This document shows positions 36,674 to 44,809 of a stretch of DNA of 64,000 nt, piece after piece. The translations under genes and the position numbers were made by a program. The stretch is from Haematobacter massiliensis (GTDB taxonomy: Bacteria; Pseudomonadota; Alphaproteobacteria; Rhodobacterales; Rhodobacteraceae). The stretch covers positions 186,001 through 250,000 of the forward strand of contig NZ_JGYG01000002.1 in NCBI RefSeq assembly GCF_000740795.1. Reading direction: 5' to 3'. The notes under the pieces are model-generated. The model saw only the letters and a program-made list of their open reading frames with translations, was not told the origin of the DNA and did not search any database. Position 1 is the stretch's first letter; each line of letters opens with the position of its first letter.

Positions 36674-37495
36674 TCAACTCGTGCTCTTGTCGCGGGGCGC
36701 GTTCAACGCGTCCTCCAGCCGCTGGAGCGCGGTTCCGGGGCGTAGCGGTTGCTGCTGGCTGGCATCGGGCGCCCAGCCAGTGAGATATACGATCTCGAAG
36801 GTGGCAGGCAGGCGGCCATCGGGCAACGCATATGTCCGCTCATAGATCTCCGCAGCCAGCGGGAACAGCACCCTCGGCGGCATCGTCTTGCGCCGCGCGG
36901 CCAGCGCATTCGTCTCTCCCATCGCCCGGAGATCGCGAAACAGCGCCATGACATCGCCATAGGTCACCGTCAGCTTCACCCCATCGGCGACCGGCAGGGC
37001 CAGGCCCGCGCGGTGAAGCAACCCGCCCAGATCGCGAATCTCGCCCATCGGCGCCACGCGGGGCGACAGCCCTCCGGTCAGCGCGACCTCCGCCTCCGCC
37101 ATCACGGCCCGGAGCTCGCTGAGCGTCTGGCCCGCGAAGAGCGCACCCAGAAACAGCCCGTCAGGCCTGAGCGCCCGGCGCGCCTGCACAAGCTGTCCCA
37201 CCGGATCGGAGGACCAGTGCAGCGCGAGATCATGGATCAGCAGATCATGCGCGCCTTCCTCGAGATCCAGAACATCCTCATCGGCGACGAATCGGGCGGT
37301 CGGGAAGGCGTGCCACGCTTCTGGAAAAGCGGTGACGATGGCCGGGTTCGTAAACCTTCTGTTAACCTCTGTCAGTCTTTCCTGAACCTCGTCCGCCACC
37401 GCTTCATGCAGAAAGAGCGCGGGTTGGCCCCGCCGCGCCCGTTCGCGCTGGCGGAGAAGTTGGGGGCGATCGGTCAGTTGGGGTGGTTGATGCAT
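36674..37495 (-). CDS. SAM-dependent methyltransferase (BioC/NDUFAF5-like)
   Basis: A 273-residue protein with a weak class I Rossmann methyltransferase pattern: FLHEAVADEVQERLTEVNRRF near the start, DLEEGAHDLLIHDLALHWSSDPVGQLVQARRALRPDGLFLGALF in the middle, and LSPRVAPMGEIRDLGGLLHRAGL later (quoted in parts). It resembles NDUFAF5/BioC-related enzymes found across Rhodobacteraceae; whether it acts in biotin synthesis, complex I assembly or elsewhere is unknown. Its ATG (complement of 37493-37495) is directly back-to-back with the comF start. The upstream in-frame extension is antisense coding and not real. Confidence 0.78.
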   Translation of the reverse strand: MHQPPQLTDRPQLLRQRERARRGQPALFLHEAVADEVQERLTEVNRRFTNPAIVTAFPEAWHAFPTARFVADEDVLDLEEGAHDLLIHDLALHWSSDPVGQLVQARRALRPDGLFLGALFAGQTLSELRAVMAEAEVALTGGLSPRVAPMGEIRDLGGLLHRAGLALPVADGVKLTVTYGDVMALFRDLRAMGETNALAARRKTMPPRVLFPLAAEIYERTYALPDGRLPATFEIVYLTGWAPDASQQQPLRPGTALQRLEDALNAPRDKSTS

Positions 37496-38278
37496 GAGCC
37501 TACCTTGGAACCTGTCGAATCTAGGGGCAGGTTCGGCGCTTTGCAAACGCTCGTCGCGCGGGGCGGGCGCGCGGCTCTGCACGCGCTCTATCCGCCCCAA
37601 TGCGTGGCCTGCGCCGCACCGGTTGCGGAGGACTTCGGCCTTTGCCCGGACTGCTGGCGGGATGTCGATTTTCTCGACGGTCTGGTCTGCGATGCCTGCG
37701 GACTGTCCCTGCCGGGCGGGCCGGAAGACGGCGTGCTTTGCGACGGCTGCCTCCGCGTACCGCCTGTTTGGAGCAGGGCGCGGGCGGTCTTCACCTATTC
37801 CGGGACGGGCAGGCGTCTTGTTCTGGCGTTCAAGCACGGCGACCGGACCGAACTTCATCGTCCAGCGGGGCGCTGGCTGAAAAAGGCGGCGGAACCGCTC
37901 CTGCTTCCTGACACGCTGATCGCGCCCGTGCCGCTTCACTGGCGCCGGCTGCTGCTGCGGCGTTACAATCAGTCGGCCCTGCTCGCGCAGGCGCTGGCGC
38001 GGGAAACCGGGATCGAATGTGTCGTCGATCTGCTGCATCGGCCCCGCTCCACAGGCAGTCAGGAGGGGCGCGACCGGGCCGGCCGCTTTGCCAATATGAC
38101 CGGGGCGATTCGCTGCACCCCGAGGCGGATGGCGCGGATCGCCGGCCGCCCGGTCCTTCTGGTCGATGATGTGCTGACATCGGGGGCCACACTTGCCGCC
38201 TGTGCCGCGGCGCTCCGCGCGGCAGGGGCTTCCGACGTCACGGCGGTTGTGCTCGCGCGCGTTGCGAAAGGGGGATAA
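37490..38278 (+). CDS. comF: ComF-family phosphoribosyltransferase-like protein
   Basis: ComF-type protein of 262 residues that in competent bacteria assists DNA uptake, but is widespread without proven competence. The N-terminal double zinc motif includes YPPQCVACAAP and PDCW, then CDACG and CDGC, and the C-terminal phosphoribosyl-binding motif is VLLVDDVLTSGATL. The ATG at 37490 has only a weak upstream GGGGTGG and abuts the opposite start codon of the methyltransferase gene. The neighbours glutaredoxin and nitrilase follow on the same strand. Confidence 0.88.
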   Translation: MHEPTLEPVESRGRFGALQTLVARGGRAALHALYPPQCVACAAPVAEDFGLCPDCWRDVDFLDGLVCDACGLSLPGGPEDGVLCDGCLRVPPVWSRARAVFTYSGTGRRLVLAFKHGDRTELHRPAGRWLKKAAEPLLLPDTLIAPVPLHWRRLLLRRYNQSALLAQALARETGIECVVDLLHRPRSTGSQEGRDRAGRFANMTGAIRCTPRRMARIAGRPVLLVDDVLTSGATLAACAAALRAAGASDVTAVVLARVAKGG

Positions 38279-38311
38279 GCACTTATATCTTGCGCGAAAC
38301 ATGAGGATCCC

Positions 38312-38569
38312 ATGGCTGATATCGAGATCTACACGACGCCCACTTGTCCCTATTGCGCTGCGGCGAAGCGGCTGCTCGGGAAGAAAGGGGTCACCTATCG
38401 CGAAATCGACGTGTCCCGCGATCCCGATCTGCGCAGCGCGATGACCCGGCGCGCGGGCGGTCGCCATACGGTGCCGCAGATTTTCATCGGTGAGACGCAT
38501 GTCGGCGGCTCTGACGACCTGCACGCGCTCGAGGCGGCCGGTCGGCTTGACCCGCTTCTCAAGGGCTGA
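38312..38569 (+). CDS. grxC: glutaredoxin 3-like
   Basis: Cytoplasmic disulfide reductant dependent on glutathione. The 85-residue thioredoxin-fold protein has the dithiol motif CPYC, the TVPQIFI cis-proline loop and GGSDDLHALE. It begins 34 nt after comF and is followed closely by the nitrilase-family gene. Confidence 0.95.
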   Translation: MADIEIYTTPTCPYCAAAKRLLGKKGVTYREIDVSRDPDLRSAMTRRAGGRHTVPQIFIGETHVGGSDDLHALEAAGRLDPLLKG

Positions 38570-38573
38570 GGGG

Positions 38574-39404
38574 ATGCGCGCAGCTCTGGTTCAGCTCAAC
38601 GTCACCGATCTGCCGGAGGAGAACCTTCCCGTCACCCTGTCCCTCATAGATCGGGCTGTGGCCGGCGGGGCGGAGTTCGTGCTGACGCCGGAGGTGACGA
38701 ACTGCATCTCCACCGACCGCGCCCATCAGCGCGCGGTGCTGCGTCATGAAGAGGACGATCCTACCCTCGCTGCGCTTCGGACCCGGGCGCGCGAGCATGG
38801 GATCTGGCTGCTGATCGGCTCGCTGGCGCTTCTGACGCATGACCCGGATGGGCGCTTTGCCAACCGTTCCTTCCTCATCACGCCTGAGGGGGAGATTGCC
38901 GCGCGCTACGACAAGATCCACATGTTCGACGTGCAGGTTTCGGAGACGGAGGTTTATCGGGAATCCTCCGGCTATCGGCCTGGTGAGCAGGCGGAAGTCG
39001 TGTCCACGCCCTTTGGCGTGATCGGTTTGTCGATCTGCTATGACCTGCGTTTTCCCTATCTGTATCGCGCTCTGGCCAAGGCGGGGGCGGATATCCTTAC
39101 CGTTCCTGCTGCTTTCAATACCACCACCGGTGCCGCGCATTGGGAGCCTCTGCTGCGGGCCCGTGCGATAGAGACGGGCTGCTTTGTCCTCGCGCCCGCG
39201 CAGACAGGCACGCATGTCGAGCGCAAGGGGCCGGGCCGCAAAACCTATGGGCATGGGCTTGTCATCGCGCCCTGGGGCGAGGTTCTCGCGGACGCCGGGA
39301 CCGAGCCTGGCGTGATGCTCATTGATCTCGACCTTGCGGAAGTGAGGAAGGCCCGCGCAAGGGTTCCCTCTCTGGACCATGACCGGGCCTTCGCGGGACC
39401 ATGA
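38574..39404 (+). CDS. carbon-nitrogen hydrolase, deaminated-glutathione amidase-like (Nit family)
   Basis: Nitrilase-superfamily amidase of 276 residues. The catalytic triad is visible: Glu in TPEVTN, Lys in YDKIHMFD and Cys in LSICYDLRFP. The Nit1/YafV-type branch hydrolyses deaminated glutathione, and the placement next to glutaredoxin supports a glutathione-linked role. The start ATG at 38574 lies 5 nt after the grxC stop. It ends with an ATGA overlap to the MarR gene. Confidence 0.85.
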   Translation: MRAALVQLNVTDLPEENLPVTLSLIDRAVAGGAEFVLTPEVTNCISTDRAHQRAVLRHEEDDPTLAALRTRAREHGIWLLIGSLALLTHDPDGRFANRSFLITPEGEIAARYDKIHMFDVQVSETEVYRESSGYRPGEQAEVVSTPFGVIGLSICYDLRFPYLYRALAKAGADILTVPAAFNTTTGAAHWEPLLRARAIETGCFVLAPAQTGTHVERKGPGRKTYGHGLVIAPWGEVLADAGTEPGVMLIDLDLAEVRKARARVPSLDHDRAFAGP

Positions 39405-39844
39405 CGCCACCGGAGCACGAGCCGCTGGGCGCTCTTCTTTTCAGCGAAATCTACATGGTCGATCAACTCGCCCGGACCTTGCTTTCGAAGGCGCTTCCGC
39501 GTGGGATGGAGCTGTCGCATTTCGCCGTCCTCAACCATCTCGCCCATGTCAACGAAGAGCGCACGCCGGCCCAGCTTGCCCGCGCCTTTCACGTCACGCG
39601 CGGTGCGATGTCCAACACCATCTCCAAACTCGAATGGGCAGGGCATGTGCATGTGCGCCCCGATTGGGATGATGCCCGTCGCAAGTTCGTGGCAATCAGT
39701 CCGGCCGGCCGCGCGGCCCGCGATGCCGCCTTTGCCGCGATCTCTCCGGCCATGTCCCGCACGGCGCGCGCGCTCGGCACCGAGCGCGTACGGGCGGTTC
39801 TCCCTGTTCTGAGGGAGCTGCGTACGCGTCTGGAGGAGGATTGA
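39401..39844 (+). CDS. MarR-family transcriptional regulator
   Basis: A 147-residue winged-helix regulator. Recognition-helix pattern: TPAQLARAFHVTRGAMSNTISKLEWAGHVHVRPDWDD with the MarR wing, and a C-terminal dimerisation helix. Ligand and targets are unknown. Being translationally coupled to the glutathione-related genes, it may control that operon. It ends just before the convergent flgD gene, 3 nt away. Confidence 0.88.
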   Translation: MTPPEHEPLGALLFSEIYMVDQLARTLLSKALPRGMELSHFAVLNHLAHVNEERTPAQLARAFHVTRGAMSNTISKLEWAGHVHVRPDWDDARRKFVAISPAGRAARDAAFAAISPAMSRTARALGTERVRAVLPVLRELRTRLEED

Positions 39845-39847
39845 GCT

Positions 39848-40507
39848 TCATCCCGGCTCCCGCATGGCGACGACCTGATCGGCGCTGAACTGGGCGCCGC
39901 CCCGCAGGATGAGCTGAATGGCGCCATTGGCGTCGGCTCGTATTTCCTCAACGCGTTGATAGGTCGGCACGCTCTCCGTCGCGAGCGGCGTCGTCCCGGA
40001 ATAGGTCTGGATGCTGAAACTGTAGCGACCCGGCGGGAGAGGTGCTTCACCCGAGAGGCTTCCAGCCCAGCTCACCGCACTACCGTCCGTCGGAAAATCC
40101 TCGCGTGCGACAATGTCCCCGCCGCTATCCCGGACAACCAGAACAGCACGATCCGCCCCCACGAGTTCCGGTGGGAGAAGCGTCAGCGGCGCACCATCGT
40201 AGACTGCCGCAGAAGTCACGGCGACCTCCTTCCCCAGCCAACTGGAAAAGCCCGATACCCCCCCAAGTCCTGTGCCTGAGGCCAGTCCTTCCAGAAGCTG
40301 GTTCGTTTGCATCTGCTGTTCCACGCCCGAAAAAGTCGCGAGTTGCACGGCAAATTCGCTGGATTCCATCGGGTTCAGTGGATCCTGATTCTGCAGCTGT
40401 GTCGTTAACATCCGGAGAAATGTTTGAAAATCAGTGCTGGCGAACCCTCCGCCTTGCGGATTTGCCGTTCCGGCGCTGCGCTGTGATGTCGTCGCTGCTA
40501 TGTCCAA
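39848..40507 (-). CDS. flgD: flagellar hook-capping protein FlgD
   Basis: Scaffold that caps the growing hook. The N-terminal region contains FLRMLTTQLQNQDPLNPMESSEFAVQLATFSGVEQQMQTN (quoted as a description of the FlgD N-domain) and a C-terminal fold ending GAQFSADQVVAM. The 219-residue length is standard. The start appears to be TTG at 40507: no in-frame ATG occurs before the conserved core, and GAGGAT of the fliK stop (TGAGGATAAATTG) provides a ribosome-binding site. It is translationally linked to fliK. Confidence 0.9.
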   Translation of the reverse strand: MDIAATTSQRSAGTANPQGGGFASTDFQTFLRMLTTQLQNQDPLNPMESSEFAVQLATFSGVEQQMQTNQLLEGLASGTGLGGVSGFSSWLGKEVAVTSAAVYDGAPLTLLPPELVGADRAVLVVRDSGGDIVAREDFPTDGSAVSWAGSLSGEAPLPPGRYSFSIQTYSGTTPLATESVPTYQRVEEIRADANGAIQLILRGGAQFSADQVVAMREPG

Positions 40508-40514
40508 TTTATCC

Positions 40515-41930
40515 TCACATGCGCAAATCCAGCCGGTCCTCGCCAGCCAGACCTTTTTGTGGAGCGGTTTCGATCATCACGGCAAATTGGCTTTCAGACG
40601 CATCTGGTTTGAGCGGATTGCGACGATCCTGTTTCTTATCACCGCCGAAATGGAAACTTACCTCGCCATAGCCCTGCTGCCGGAGATCTCGCTGAAGGTC
40701 TGCCGCCTGGCGCCTTGCTGCATCGAGCGAGTCGGCCCGGTTTGAATCAACCTCCACCCGGACGCCATGTGGTGTTTCCTGGATCTTCAATTCGAGTCGA
40801 CCAAGATCATTGTCGTCCAGAGACAGCTCCATAGCCTCACCATCCTGCCGCAAAAGCAGTCGTGGTGCCTCCTGCGGCGCTGGAGCCGTTGGGGCAAAAA
40901 AACGTGGCCGAGTGTCATTCACACTTTCTCCGGACCTGTCAGCCCGTCCGGAAATCTCTCGGAGAGCGGGCGTCTCCAACGCTTCCCGTTCCAGAGCAAC
41001 GATCGCCCCGACGTCCAGATCCGGTTCGGAGCTTTGTGGCTTGTCGTTGGGGTCAGCCGTAGCGTGACCCAAGTCTATCTTCCGCGAATCGTCCTTGCCC
41101 TTGTAAGGGGGCGTTGCTTCTGTTCCCGCTTGAGCCGTTGGCCTATCTGGTGAAACGATATCCAACGCACCATCTGGGAGCAGTGGCTGCCCGGACAGTT
41201 CAGCTGTCATCTTTGGCGCCGACGGGGGAGGGTCAACGCCATCAGTGACAGTGATAACAGCACGATCTTCCGCCGCAGACGATGATCCTTCGGGCATCGT
41301 CGGACCAATGCCTTTTGCGGAACTTTCGATGGCAGGCGGAGCGCGCTCCATACCCCCCTCTGAGTTTCCGGCCTGCCGGGTAGTCGGACCCTCAGCGAAA
41401 AGAGACTGCGCCGGTTTCTCACTCACCGGCCTGGTTTCCCGCATCATTCCCGGCTCACCGGCTATTGCCGAAATGGCCAGCCAACGAGAGACGGTACTCG
41501 CCGTGGGTTCATTCGCCGCTTGCCCGTAACCTTCGGGCACATCTTTCCGCCCTATGTCTGACGTCGCAGCTGCGTTAGCCGGATAAACCTCTGGTTGGAA
41601 TTCCAGACGATTATCAGAAACTCCAATTTCTTCCGCCGGCAAGTCCTGTGAGGCGGCATGTTCGGACGACAAAGGGGTGGCGCCCGAAATGTGAAGATCT
41701 GTTTCCAGTAATGGCGAACTGGATCTTTCTGTTTCGAGGCGGAAAGCGAAAGGAATTGGAGAATTGGCAAGTGGTAACGCTCCCGATTGTCTTTGAAGCT
41801 CTTTCGATGCAGGCTTCTCAGCTTCAAATTCATCCTCGAACGCTTGACCCATCGAGAATTCGCATGCGACGCCAGCATGCGCGGCCTCCACCGTGGGTGC
41901 AAGAGTCGAAAGAAGAGCAATGGCGTCCAT
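40515..41930 (-). CDS. fliK: flagellar hook-length control protein FliK
   Basis: Secreted ruler that switches export from hook to filament. The 471-residue protein is compositionally odd and serine/alanine/glutamate-rich over most of its length, as usual for FliK. It ends in a recognisable C-terminal domain with LDDNDLGRLELKIQETPHGVRVEVDSNRADSLDAARRQAADLQRDLRQQGYG (quoted in outline). First gene of the fliK-flgD pair; it diverges from the rod-binding gene. Confidence 0.82.
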   Translation of the reverse strand: MDAIALLSTLAPTVEAAHAGVACEFSMGQAFEDEFEAEKPASKELQRQSGALPLANSPIPFAFRLETERSSSPLLETDLHISGATPLSSEHAASQDLPAEEIGVSDNRLEFQPEVYPANAAATSDIGRKDVPEGYGQAANEPTASTVSRWLAISAIAGEPGMMRETRPVSEKPAQSLFAEGPTTRQAGNSEGGMERAPPAIESSAKGIGPTMPEGSSSAAEDRAVITVTDGVDPPPSAPKMTAELSGQPLLPDGALDIVSPDRPTAQAGTEATPPYKGKDDSRKIDLGHATADPNDKPQSSEPDLDVGAIVALEREALETPALREISGRADRSGESVNDTRPRFFAPTAPAPQEAPRLLLRQDGEAMELSLDDNDLGRLELKIQETPHGVRVEVDSNRADSLDAARRQAADLQRDLRQQGYGEVSFHFGGDKKQDRRNPLKPDASESQFAVMIETAPQKGLAGEDRLDLRM

Positions 41931-42034
41931 CCCTGGCCTCGCTTTGTGCCCTTCAATAATGACCGCAGGAAGTTACTAAATATTTACTGCTCCGCGCGAA
42001 ATATGCGACAACAAATTAGAAAAAGGACATGGCG

Positions 42035-42292
42035 ATGGAAGTAGATGGAGCGTCACACCCTGCGCGCGTACAGAAAATTCGGGCTGCTGCAGAAGCTTTG
42101 GAGGGAGCTTTTCTCGCGGAAATGCTCAAACCTGCCGAGGCGAAAAGCGATTTCGGCGGCGGTGTGGGAGAGGAGCAGTTCGCCTCCTTCCTGCGGGAGG
42201 CGCAGGCGAAGCAACTCGTGCGCGCCGGCGGCGTGGGGCTTTCCGAGAGCCTTTTTAGCGCGCTGATTCGCGGGGATACCGGAAATGCATGA
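42035..42292 (+). CDS. flagellar rod-binding protein (FlgJ N-terminal domain)
   Basis: A short protein of 85 residues matching only the N-terminal rod-binding half of FlgJ: ALEGAFLAEMLKPAE and FASFLREAQAKQLVRAGGVGLS. The muramidase domain seen in FlgJ of gammaproteobacteria is absent, as is usual in alphaproteobacteria. The ATG at 42035, eight nt after AAAAAGG, is favoured over the ATG at 42029, which is too close. It overlaps the next gene by 8 nt. Confidence 0.85.
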   Translation: MEVDGASHPARVQKIRAAAEALEGAFLAEMLKPAEAKSDFGGGVGEEQFASFLREAQAKQLVRAGGVGLSESLFSALIRGDTGNA

Positions 42293-42581
42293 TGCGCGCG
42301 CGCTCCTGGAGAAAACGCGCGAGGCGATCGTCATCGGGCAATTTGACCGGCTAAAGAACCTGATCGACGCGACCGATGACCTGTTGTCACAGCTTCCGGG
42401 AGCGACAGCCGAGGAGCTCGCCGCGATTCGGTCCTGTGCTGCGCGAAATCAGGGGCTTATCCGGGCCGCGTTGGCAGGCTTGCGGCCGTCGGCATCGCTC
42501 GACGGCTCCTTTTCCGGTTATGGGACAGATGGACGTCGTATTGCAGGCAGCACCGGCCCTGCGATCGAGCGAAGAGCATGA
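42285..42581 (+). CDS. FlgN-like flagellar chaperone candidate
   Basis: A 98-residue mostly helical protein (RALLEKTREAIVIGQFDRLKNLIDA, then SQLPGATAEELAAIRSCAARNQGLIRAALAGL, partly quoted) followed by a glycine/serine-rich tail. Its length, helical pattern and place between the rod-binding gene and fliC fit FlgN, the chaperone for hook-filament junction proteins, but similarity is weak. Alternatively it could be an unnamed flagellar protein of the order. Confidence 0.5.
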   Translation: MHDARALLEKTREAIVIGQFDRLKNLIDATDDLLSQLPGATAEELAAIRSCAARNQGLIRAALAGLRPSASLDGSFSGYGTDGRRIAGSTGPAIERRA

Positions 42582-42755
42582 TCGTTAGAATGCGAGTTAT
42601 TTTCGAAGCCGCTTTAGGAATTCGTTAGAGATTTGACGCCATTATGAAGAGGCATCCAGGGAGATGGCGCGGACAAATCCGTATTGGGCAGAAGGCCGAA
42701 CCAGCCAATTCACGGCGCAACGGGCGCAAAACGCGTCCTTATCAGGGGAATTCCT
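42582..42755 (+). promoter_or_regulatory. upstream region and leader of fliC
   Basis: A 174-nt gap before flagellin. AGGGGA at 42743-42748 is the ribosome-binding site. An AT-rich segment near 42590-42640 may include the promoter, but no sigma-28 or sigma-54 consensus pair can be assigned with confidence. In Caulobacter FlbT binds the flagellin mRNA leader, and flbT lies just downstream here, so the leader is a plausible target. Confidence 0.35.
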
Positions 42756-43958
42756 ATGTCCAGCATTCTGACCAACTCGAGCGCAATGGTTGCTCTTCAG
42801 ACTCTGAAGGGAATCAATAGCAGCCTTGCAAAAACACAGGACGAGATTTCCACCGGAAAGTCGGTCGCTTCCGCCAAAGACAACGCAGCCGTCTGGGCTA
42901 TTTCCAAGACGATGGAATCCGACGTGGCGAGCTTCAAGGCGGTGTCCGACGGTCTTTCCCAGGCGAAGTCCACCATCGCTGTTGCCCGGACTGCGGTGGA
43001 ATCGATTGCCGAGGACCTGACTTCGATCAAAGGCAAGATCGTCGCTGCGCAGCAGGGGACGGGATCTGCCGAACTGCAAAAGGACATCGAGGGGGTTATC
43101 GCGAACATCAAGTCCACGATCAGCACGGCTCAGTTCAGCGGTATCAGCTTGCTGGAAGGAACGGGGTCGGTCGACTATCTCGCCTCTCTGGATCGCAGCG
43201 CCGACGGTTCGGTGACGCCGACCAAGATCAGCGTCGAGAAACAGGATCTGTCTATCGGCACCTACACGGCGAAGGCCGCCTTTACCGGTTCGGACGGGGC
43301 TTCAACGGCAGCGGATACCTTTGCGACTACTGTAGACGGTGGCGGGGCGAGCACCAATATTGTCATCGACAACGATACCAATGCCCTGGCCGCGGGCGAC
43401 CGCATTTCGGTGACGATCGGCGACAAGACCGCGAGCTACACCGTCACCGCGGACGATGTCGCCTCCTCGACGCCGGCGGATCTGGTCGCGGTTGGCCTCA
43501 AGGGTGCGGTGGAGGCCTTGGGTATCGAGGGTGTCAGCCTTGACTACGACAGCGGTACCCCAGGGACGCTGGTGCTGACCAATAACGGAACAGGGGATCT
43601 GGCTGTTTCCGGTCGTTTCCAGAATGCTGGCAGCGGTGGCCTTGGTGCGCTGGATTCCATTGACGTGAGCACGGCAGCAGGCGCTGCATCGGCGCTGACG
43701 GCGATCGAAGGGCTTCTCGATACGGTAAAGACCGCCGGCGCGACCCTCGGCTCCACTGAGGGCCGCGTCGAGAAGCAGGCGAACTTCATCAGCAAGCTTT
43801 CCGACGCTCTGACGCAGGGTATCGGCGCCATGGTGGACGCAGATATGGAGGAGGCCTCCGCGCGGCTGCAGGCTCTGCAGGTGCAGCAGCAACTCGGGAT
43901 TCAGGCGCTGTCGATCGCGAACTCCGCACCGCAGAACGTGCTTTCCCTCTTCCGCTAA
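42756..43958 (+). CDS. fliC: flagellin
   Basis: Filament subunit of 400 residues exported through the flagellar type III system. The conserved N-terminal D0/D1 region (about 1-140, LTNSSAMVALQTLKGINSSL) and C-terminal D1/D0 region (about 320-400, ending SIANSAPQNVLSLFR) flank a variable middle part rich in T, S and D. Cysteine is absent, as usual. It is followed by a strong terminator and then flaF and flbT. Confidence 0.96.
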   Translation: MSSILTNSSAMVALQTLKGINSSLAKTQDEISTGKSVASAKDNAAVWAISKTMESDVASFKAVSDGLSQAKSTIAVARTAVESIAEDLTSIKGKIVAAQQGTGSAELQKDIEGVIANIKSTISTAQFSGISLLEGTGSVDYLASLDRSADGSVTPTKISVEKQDLSIGTYTAKAAFTGSDGASTAADTFATTVDGGGASTNIVIDNDTNALAAGDRISVTIGDKTASYTVTADDVASSTPADLVAVGLKGAVEALGIEGVSLDYDSGTPGTLVLTNNGTGDLAVSGRFQNAGSGGLGALDSIDVSTAAGAASALTAIEGLLDTVKTAGATLGSTEGRVEKQANFISKLSDALTQGIGAMVDADMEEASARLQALQVQQQLGIQALSIANSAPQNVLSLFR

Positions 43959-43966
43959 TATCGTCC

Positions 43967-43997
43967 GCGGCGGGGCTTCAGCCTCGCCGCGCCTTTT
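43967..43997 (+). terminator. intrinsic terminator after fliC
   Basis: GCGGCGGGGC (43967-43976) pairs with GCCTCGCCGC (43981-43990) around TTCA, with one G-T pair, followed by GCCTTTT. It separates fliC from flaF. Confidence 0.85.
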
Positions 43998-44036
43998 GTC
44001 CGAGCGTTGAGCCATGTGTCGCTGAAAGGATGCATC

Positions 44037-44414
44037 TTGAACGCAATCGAGAAGGCGCGAAGCGCCTATGCGCGAACCGAGCCTCTGCTAGGGACGGAAC
44101 GTGATCTGGAGTACGAGGCCTTTGCAAGAGCGACACGGCAACTTCGTGCCGCGGTCGCTGGTGGCCGGGCTGCCTTTCCGGCGCTGGTCCAAGGGCTTCA
44201 TGACAATCGTAGATTGTGGACTGTTCTGGCGACGGATGTCGCGAGCCAGGGCAACGCATTACCGCCCGCGCTTCGAGCGCAAATCTTCTATCTTGCAGAG
44301 TTTGTGCGGGTTCAGAGTGATCGCGTATTGGACGGCAGCGCGGAAGTGGAAGCGCTCATCGAGATCAATATGGCTGTCATGGCCGGACTCCGGCAACGGG
44401 GGGCAGGCTGTTGA
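44037..44414 (+). CDS. flaF: flagellar biosynthesis regulator FlaF
   Basis: A 125-residue small helical protein found in alphaproteobacteria, acting after transcription in flagellin production, in partnership with FlbT. It begins LNAIEKARSAYARTE, the typical FlaF start, using TTG at 44037 with AAAGGA at 44025-44030. Its TGA overlaps the flbT TTG start. Confidence 0.85.
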   Translation: MNAIEKARSAYARTEPLLGTERDLEYEAFARATRQLRAAVAGGRAAFPALVQGLHDNRRLWTVLATDVASQGNALPPALRAQIFYLAEFVRVQSDRVLDGSAEVEALIEINMAVMAGLRQRGAGC

Positions 44415-44809
44415 GTGGATTGGTTCTCAAGCTTGCCCCTGGTGAAAGGCTGCTGGTCAACGGGGCCGTTATTGAGAACGGCGACAGGCGATCGCGATTT
44501 TCGATCATAACGCCAGGCGCCCGCATTCTCCGCCTTCGCGATGCGCTTCACCCCCGGGATGCGACAACGCCTGTCAGCCGGGCATGCTATATGGCCCAGT
44601 TGGTTCTTTCTGGCGATGCAACGGAACAGGCGGCATGTCCTGATCTCTTGGCAGCAATAGATCAACTGGAGGATATCATGATCGATGGACCAAGCCGGGC
44701 GCTGCTATCGCAGGCTCGGCAGAGCGTTGGTTCACATCAGTACTATGCGGCTTTGAAAGCGCTGCGTGGCTTGCTGCCGCGGGAAGCACGGCTTCTGGCT
44801 GAAGAATGA
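44411..44809 (+). CDS. flbT: flagellin-mRNA regulator FlbT
   Basis: A 132-residue protein of the FlbT family: MSGLVLKLAPGERLLVNGAVIENGDRR, then SRACYMAQLVLSGD and a helical C-terminus. In Caulobacter FlbT binds the flagellin mRNA 5' region and promotes its decay. The TTG start at 44411 overlaps the flaF stop (TTGA), indicating translational coupling. The protein ends with an ATGA overlap to a DUF1217 gene. Confidence 0.9.
   Translation: MSGLVLKLAPGERLLVNGAVIENGDRRSRFSIITPGARILRLRDALHPRDATTPVSRACYMAQLVLSGDATEQAACPDLLAAIDQLEDIMIDGPSRALLSQARQSVGSHQYYAALKALRGLLPREARLLAEE

Noticed and set aside
36674-38524. A 616-codon minus-strand frame extending beyond the BioC-like gene into comF.
   Set aside because: The upstream 340 codons are antisense to comF and grxC, with no ribosome site. 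The real start is the ATG at 37495.
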